DNA of 9,892 bases from Betaproteobacteria bacterium. Lineage in GTDB: Bacteria; Pseudomonadota; Gammaproteobacteria; Burkholderiales; Casimicrobiaceae. The position numbers and the translations under genes are program-made. The notes under the pieces were generated by a model. The model ran no database searches, was not told where the DNA came from, and saw only the letters and a program-made list of their open reading frames with translations. Shown piece after piece: positions 6,304 through 9,892 of this stretch; the first letter of the stretch is position 1, and each line of letters opens with the position of its first letter. The stretch is from NCBI GenBank assembly GCA_005888865.1, contig VBCL01000195.1:1-9892 (forward strand), written 5' to 3'.

Positions 6304-6489
6304 GTCTTCTCTCCCGTGTTGGTTGACGCCAGAGGAATAACGCCGATCGGCGGGCGGCGTCGACGAGGTCGAGCGCCTTTCGTGTTACGCTAGGTTACAG
6401 GCGGCTCCGCAGAAATCGATGGTAACCAGCGCGTTGGTCCTTGCCGGCGCGAGCTCGGGGTGTCAGCTCATTTCCGTAACTTCCGATCG
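6304..6489. promoter_or_regulatory. Divergent intergenic region between hydrolase and oxidase genes
   Basis: This 186-bp gap separates two divergently transcribed genes, so promoters for both should lie here. I see no convincing -35/-10 pair. It holds a short direct repeat GTTAC at 6384-6388 and 6394-6398 (10-bp period) and a GGTAACC palindrome at 6421-6427. GGTTAC 6393-6398 and GTAACC 6422-6427 form an inverted pair, possible half-sites for a regulator. A GTG at 6460 in frame with the oxidase could add 10 residues. Confidence 0.35.
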
Positions 6490-7665
6490 ATGCAAAGCTT
6501 CGACACCATCGTTCTCGGCCTCGGAGCGATGGGCAGCGCCGCGCTCTATCACCTGACGATGACAGGCGGACGCGTCCTCGGGCTCGATCGATACTCGCCT
6601 CCGCACGCCTTCGGCTCGACGCACGGTGATACGCGAATCACGCGGCTCGCGATCGGCGAAGGTGCGCAGTGCACCCCGCTGGCGCTGCGCTCGCACGAGC
6701 TTTGGCGGGAGCTCGAAGAAGAAACGGGAAAGACACTGCTCACGACCAATGGCGGCCTGATTATCTCCAGCCCTGCCAGGACTTCACGCACTCATGTCGA
6801 GAATTTTTTCGACAACACACTCGCCGCCGCGCGGAAGTTCGGAATCGCGCATGAGGTATTGAATGCGGACGAGATCCGTCGGCGATTTCCGCTCTTCAAG
6901 GTGGCCGACGACGAGCAGGGCTATCTCGAGAGGGACGCCGGATTCGTTCGGCCGGAAGCGTGCGTTGGCGCGCATCTCACGCAGGCGGAACGACGCGGCG
7001 CCGAAATTCACCGCCACGAAAACGTGCTCGCATTCCGTGGCTCGGCGACCGGCGTCCGCGTCACGACCGATCGCGACACTTACACCGCGGACACGTTGAT
7101 CATCGCAGCCGGGCCGTGGCTTCCCGGATTGATCGGGCCGGAGCTCGCCGGGATTTTCACCGTCTATCGGCAAACGCTGTTCTGGTTCGCGATCGACGGC
7201 CCGCTCACGCCGTTCCTCGCCGAGCACTGCCCGGTGTTCATCTGGGAGGTGCAACGCGGGCGACAGGCGATCTACGGTTTTCCCGCGGTCGACGGCGCGG
7301 ACGGCGGGATCAAGATCGCGACCGAGCAATATGATGGCGCGACGAGCGCCGACGCGGTGGGCCGCGACGTGACCGCAACTGAAATGCGCGCGATGTACGC
7401 CGAATACGTTGCCCCGTACATCTCCGGCGTAGCCGAAAGGTGTGTCAGGGCCGTCACCTGTCTGTACACGGTGACGCCCGACTTCGGATTCGTCATCGAC
7501 CGGCATCCGCAATGCGAGCGCATCATCCTGGTCTCGCCGTGCTCGGGCCACGGATTCAAGCACTCTCCGGCGATCGGAGAAGCGCTCGCGGCGCTCTCGA
7601 CCGGCGGTGCCGCGCGGTTCGACCTCGAACCCTTCGCGCTCGGACGCTTCGGGCGCAACAGTTAG
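6490..7665 (+). CDS. FAD-dependent amine oxidase, sarcosine oxidase / N-methyl-L-tryptophan oxidase family
   Basis: This 391-residue flavoenzyme should oxidise an N-methyl or secondary amino acid to an imine with H2O2 release. The Rossmann motif GLGAMGSA is at 10-17. The family signature FGSTHGDTRITR is at 41-52 and places His45, Arg49 and Arg52 at the same numbers as in monomeric sarcosine oxidase (MSOX). Cys324 in VTCLYTVTPD matches the Cys that covalently binds FAD, with Tyr326 beside it. Lys275 (GGIKIA) matches the oxygen-activating Lys, and Lys357 in SGHGFKHSP matches the substrate-carboxylate Lys. The site of MSOX His269 seems to be Glu279, so the substrate may differ. Length fits the family. 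ATG 6490 is chosen since MQSFDTIVLGLG is the usual N-terminus; GTG 6460 is possible. The stop overlaps the convergent transporter stop. Confidence 0.9.
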   Translation: MQSFDTIVLGLGAMGSAALYHLTMTGGRVLGLDRYSPPHAFGSTHGDTRITRLAIGEGAQCTPLALRSHELWRELEEETGKTLLTTNGGLIISSPARTSRTHVENFFDNTLAAARKFGIAHEVLNADEIRRRFPLFKVADDEQGYLERDAGFVRPEACVGAHLTQAERRGAEIHRHENVLAFRGSATGVRVTTDRDTYTADTLIIAAGPWLPGLIGPELAGIFTVYRQTLFWFAIDGPLTPFLAEHCPVFIWEVQRGRQAIYGFPAVDGADGGIKIATEQYDGATSADAVGRDVTATEMRAMYAEYVAPYISGVAERCVRAVTCLYTVTPDFGFVIDRHPQCERIILVSPCSGHGFKHSPAIGEALAALSTGGAARFDLEPFALGRFGRNS

Positions 7666-8975
7666 CCCGCCGACGGCTCAGTTCCCTGCGTCGGCATCGG
7701 GACGATTCGCAGCGACAGCGCGAAGCACGCCGCGATCAGCGCGGCCGAGAACAGGAACACGCCACTGCCGAGCCATTGGTAGAGCGCGCCGCCGAGCAGC
7801 AAGCCGGCAATGCTCGCCACGGCGCCGGCGCTGCTTGCGAATCCCTGCACCGCCCCCTGTACGCTCCGGTCTGTCATTCCCGACAGGATGGCCAGGAGGG
7901 AGGGCCACATCACCCCATTACCCACGGCCAGAAGGGCGGTGCCGAGATAGATCATCGGGGTCGAACCTGACGCGAAGAAGGGGAAGCTCGCCGCCAGCAC
8001 GACGCTGCCGCCGAGAACGCGCTGGCGTTCTGACCAGCGCTCGGAGATGCGCGCGAGGACGGGCCCTTGGACGAGCGCCATCATCAACCCCATCACGGCG
8101 AAATACACGCCGATCTCCAGCAGCGACCAGCGGATGCCTGTCGCGGCGTAGACCGGAAACGCGACGTAGAAAAGGTTGAAGGCGAAGAAGACCAGGAAAT
8201 ACAGTGCGAGCAGAAGCTTCATCGACGGCAATGCCAGGATCTCCGCGACCGACAGCTTGGAAGCGGCCCGCATCGTGAAGCATTGCTTGTGTTCCTGCCC
8301 GAAGAGCTTGCGAACGTTGACGCGCTCGGGATCGGCGCTGAGCACGCAGGGCGTGGTGTCGGGGAGGCCGAAGACGATGATCAGGCAGGCGAGTGCCGAG
8401 ATCAGCAGGGCGGCGATGACCGACAGCACGTCGCCCCTTCCCACCGTGCCGAGGAGTCCGGCGAACGCCGGCCCGAAAACAAATCCGAGATTCGTCGCGA
8501 CTGCCATCCTGCCGAAATTGGCGCTGCGGTCGTGCTCGTCGCTGATGTCGGCGAGGTAGGCGTTGGCGATCGACACATCGCCGCCCGTGAGCCCGTCGAG
8601 CGCTCGCGCGAGGAACAGCACTGCGAGCGGCACCGTGAGCGTAAAGGCGCCGAGCAAGGGTGAATCGATGCTGGCAAGTGGCAGAGCTGGCAACGCGATC
8701 GCCAGCAGAAAGATCGCCCATGAGGCGAGCGTGCCGAATTCACTCAGCAGCAGGATGCGGCGCCTCCCGTAGCGATCCGACCAGCGACCGAGCAGAGGCG
8801 CCCCGATGAGCTGAAAGAACGAATAGGTCGCGCCCATCAACCCGAAGACGAGCGCGTTGCCGCCGAACCGGGTCACCAGAAAAACCAGCGACGGCATCAC
8901 GATGCTGAACCCGAGCGCCCCGACGAAATTGACCGTCAGGATCGGGAAGATCGGTACGCGCTGAGGCGGAGTCAC
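7662..8975 (-). CDS. MFS transporter, TetA-like DHA1 drug:H+ antiporter family
   Basis: This is a 437-residue inner-membrane protein with about 12 membrane helices in two halves joined by a cytoplasmic loop (about 208-250, DPERVNVRKLFGQEHKQ). Motif A GRWSDRYGRRR is at 63-73 after helix 2. The DGLTGGDVSIANAYLADISDEHDRSANFG segment (127-155), followed by GFVFGPAFAGLLG (164-176), is the pattern of the TetA/DHA1 group. Proton-driven export of a small molecule is likely; substrate unknown. The start is GTG 8975 with no clear ribosome site. Upstream, an ATG at 8995 reads MTTSTPV then stops; removing two bases from the GTGTG there would join it in frame, so the true start may be that ATG. The gene converges with the oxidase and overlaps it by 4 bp. 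It lies downstream of the SYLF gene behind a terminator, so is probably transcribed separately. Confidence 0.9.
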   Translation of the reverse strand: MTPPQRVPIFPILTVNFVGALGFSIVMPSLVFLVTRFGGNALVFGLMGATYSFFQLIGAPLLGRWSDRYGRRRILLLSEFGTLASWAIFLLAIALPALPLASIDSPLLGAFTLTVPLAVLFLARALDGLTGGDVSIANAYLADISDEHDRSANFGRMAVATNLGFVFGPAFAGLLGTVGRGDVLSVIAALLISALACLIIVFGLPDTTPCVLSADPERVNVRKLFGQEHKQCFTMRAASKLSVAEILALPSMKLLLALYFLVFFAFNLFYVAFPVYAATGIRWSLLEIGVYFAVMGLMMALVQGPVLARISERWSERQRVLGGSVVLAASFPFFASGSTPMIYLGTALLAVGNGVMWPSLLAILSGMTDRSVQGAVQGFASSAGAVASIAGLLLGGALYQWLGSGVFLFSAALIAACFALSLRIVPMPTQGTEPSAG

Positions 8976-9010
8976 ACGGGCGTCGATGTCGTCATGTCGC
9001 GCAACACGAC

Positions 9011-9045
9011 AAAGCCCGGTCGGAAGCGCGAAGCCTCCGCCGGGC
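9011..9045 (-). terminator. Rho-independent terminator of the SYLF gene
   Basis: On the - strand the stem GCCCGGCGGA (9045-9036) pairs with TCCG(A)CCGGGC (9024-9014), with one bulged base and an 11-base loop, and TTTGT follows. It starts 25 bases after the SYLF stop and lies before the MFS start. The T-tract is short, so termination may be partial. Confidence 0.7.
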
Positions 9046-9070
9046 CGGAGTTACGTTATGTGGTGACTCG

Positions 9071-9784
9071 CTAGCGCAGGCTGGTCCGCTGGCTCGACGC
9101 GCGCGTGATCGCCGCGGCAAGCCTATCCGCCTGCATGTTGTGCACGCTGGCGCGCAAAAGGATGTCCGGTGGCAGGACGCCGCGACCGTAGTAGTTCTCG
9201 TTCCAGTCGTTGGAGACCCCGATAACCGCGCCTTCGAGGTTCAAGCCGCCGTAAAGGCCTTTGGAGCGGCTGAACGCGATGAAATCGGTCGTCACATCGG
9301 AATTTGCGCCCGCGCCCACCGGGCCTGCCGCAACGCTCGCGTCGCCGCCCAGCTTGACCGAGTGGGCAAGCAGCGTATTGAGCCCCTTCTCGGTCATCAC
9401 CAGGGTGACCGATTCCGCGACCGCGACGCCGGCCTGGAAGCCGACGCTTGCGGTCGCCAGATTGTAGAACGCGGGGCCTTCCCAGCGTCCCGTCTGCTCG
9501 TTACGAGCGAACAGCACACCGCGCCCGCCCGATCCGCCGAAGATGAAGCCGGCTTTGACGACCTGAGGAGCGATCAGCACCGCCCTGGCGGTACCGAGAT
9601 GCCGCTGAAGCCACGTCATATCCGGGTCGCGGACGAAATTGGAGAATGTCGTCTCCGCGGCATTCACCAGGTTCTGCTGCTCGGTTTGCGCCAAAGCTTG
9701 TCCATTGAAGACGGCGAACGACGCAAACGCGACCAGCCCAATGCACTTGCGTGCAGCGCCAGCTGCGATTGCTTTCGAGAACAT
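9071..9784 (-). CDS. SYLF/Ysc84-domain protein, secreted (lipid-binding type)
   Basis: This 237-residue protein carries a signal peptide (MFSKAIAAGAARKCIGLVAFASFAVFNGQALA, cut before QTEQQ), so it is periplasmic or outer-membrane associated. The SYLF domain (PF04366) follows: LIAPQVVKAGFIFGGSGGRGVLFAR at about 70-94, WEGPAFYNLATASVGFQAGVAVAESVTLVMTEKGLNTLL at about 101-139, GPVGAGANSDVTTDFIAFSRSKGLYGGLNLEGAVIGV at about 154-190, and the end NYYGRGVLPPDIL. In eukaryotes the domain binds phosphoinositides; bacterial members are uncharacterised envelope proteins, often linked with stress. ATG 9784 is preferred to GTG 9790 because the GTG lies inside the ribosome binding site. A hairpin lies in the leader and a terminator follows. 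Confidence 0.9.
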   Translation of the reverse strand: MFSKAIAAGAARKCIGLVAFASFAVFNGQALAQTEQQNLVNAAETTFSNFVRDPDMTWLQRHLGTARAVLIAPQVVKAGFIFGGSGGRGVLFARNEQTGRWEGPAFYNLATASVGFQAGVAVAESVTLVMTEKGLNTLLAHSVKLGGDASVAAGPVGAGANSDVTTDFIAFSRSKGLYGGLNLEGAVIGVSNDWNENYYGRGVLPPDILLRASVHNMQADRLAAAITRASSQRTSLR

Positions 9785-9789
9785 GTGCA

Positions 9790-9796
9790 CTCCTTT
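9790..9796 (-). promoter_or_regulatory. Ribosome binding site of the SYLF gene
   Basis: On the - strand AAAGGAG lies 5 bases before ATG 9784. The upstream candidate GTG 9790 begins with the last G of this site, which rules it out as the main start. Confidence 0.8.
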
Positions 9797-9807
9797 CCTG
9801 TCGATAG

Positions 9808-9827
9808 CGGGCGTTCGATCACGCCCG
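9808..9827 (-). other. Leader hairpin upstream of the SYLF gene
   Basis: CGGGCGT 9808-9814 and ACGCCCG 9821-9827 form a perfect 7-bp stem with the 6-base loop TCGATC, itself almost self-complementary. It lies 11 bases before the ribosome binding site in the presumed 5' leader. It could be an operator or an mRNA fold affecting translation; the rest of the leader to the window end shows no clear promoter. Confidence 0.45.
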
Positions 9828-9892
9828 AATGCGAAATTCAGAATGCGCGTAGATGGGGTCTCGCGACTATCGGTGCAACGCTGATTCGCCTG

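Noticed and set aside
6784..7563. - strand frame of about 259 codons opposite the flavin oxidase
   Set aside because: The + strand holds all catalytic residues of a known family; the antisense frame has none.
7662..8721. Other frames inside the MFS gene
   Set aside because: Arg-rich shadows without membrane helices, while the accepted frame has about 12 helices and motif A.

Overview
The window is GC-rich DNA from a betaproteobacterium, most likely Burkholderiales-like. The evidence is a Bug/TctC-type periplasmic receptor gene, strong G+C third-position bias, and dispersed palindromic repeats of a kind I associate with this group. No rRNA, tRNA, CRISPR array, transposase, phage gene or recognisable defence cluster is visible. 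I see ordinary chromosomal metabolism and transport genes with several frame-disrupted members, not an obvious undescribed system.

Bases 1-3126 run on the + strand. The tail of an upstream ORF comes first, then a tandem repeat that is itself translatable, then the permease and ATPase of a polar amino-acid ABC importer. The importer genes are joined by overlapping stop/start codons. A palindromic intergenic repeat follows, then a Bug-family solute receptor broken by an internal out-of-frame gap, then a small carboxymuconolactone-decarboxylase-family protein.

Bases 3149-6303 run on the - strand. In transcription order they hold a secreted alpha/beta hydrolase with a frame break, a TonB-like membrane-anchored proline-rich protein (frame break after its membrane anchor, plus an exact 31-residue tandem repeat), and a small SAM-dependent methyltransferase.

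Bases 6490-7665 (+) encode a sarcosine/N-methyltryptophan-oxidase-like flavoprotein. It meets an MFS drug-efflux-type transporter (-) tail to tail, with the two stop codons overlapping. The last gene (-) is a secreted SYLF/Ysc84-domain protein with a good terminator, a clear ribosome binding site and a leader hairpin.

The most notable points are: (1) the coding-compatible tandem repeat at 1-148, which places a G-rich, Shine-Dalgarno-like run just before an overlapping stop/start; (2) three genes in about 4.3 kb that each look intact except for one short out-of-frame loss, so either local gene decay or an assembly problem; and (3) the 31-residue proline-rich repeats in the TonB-like protein.
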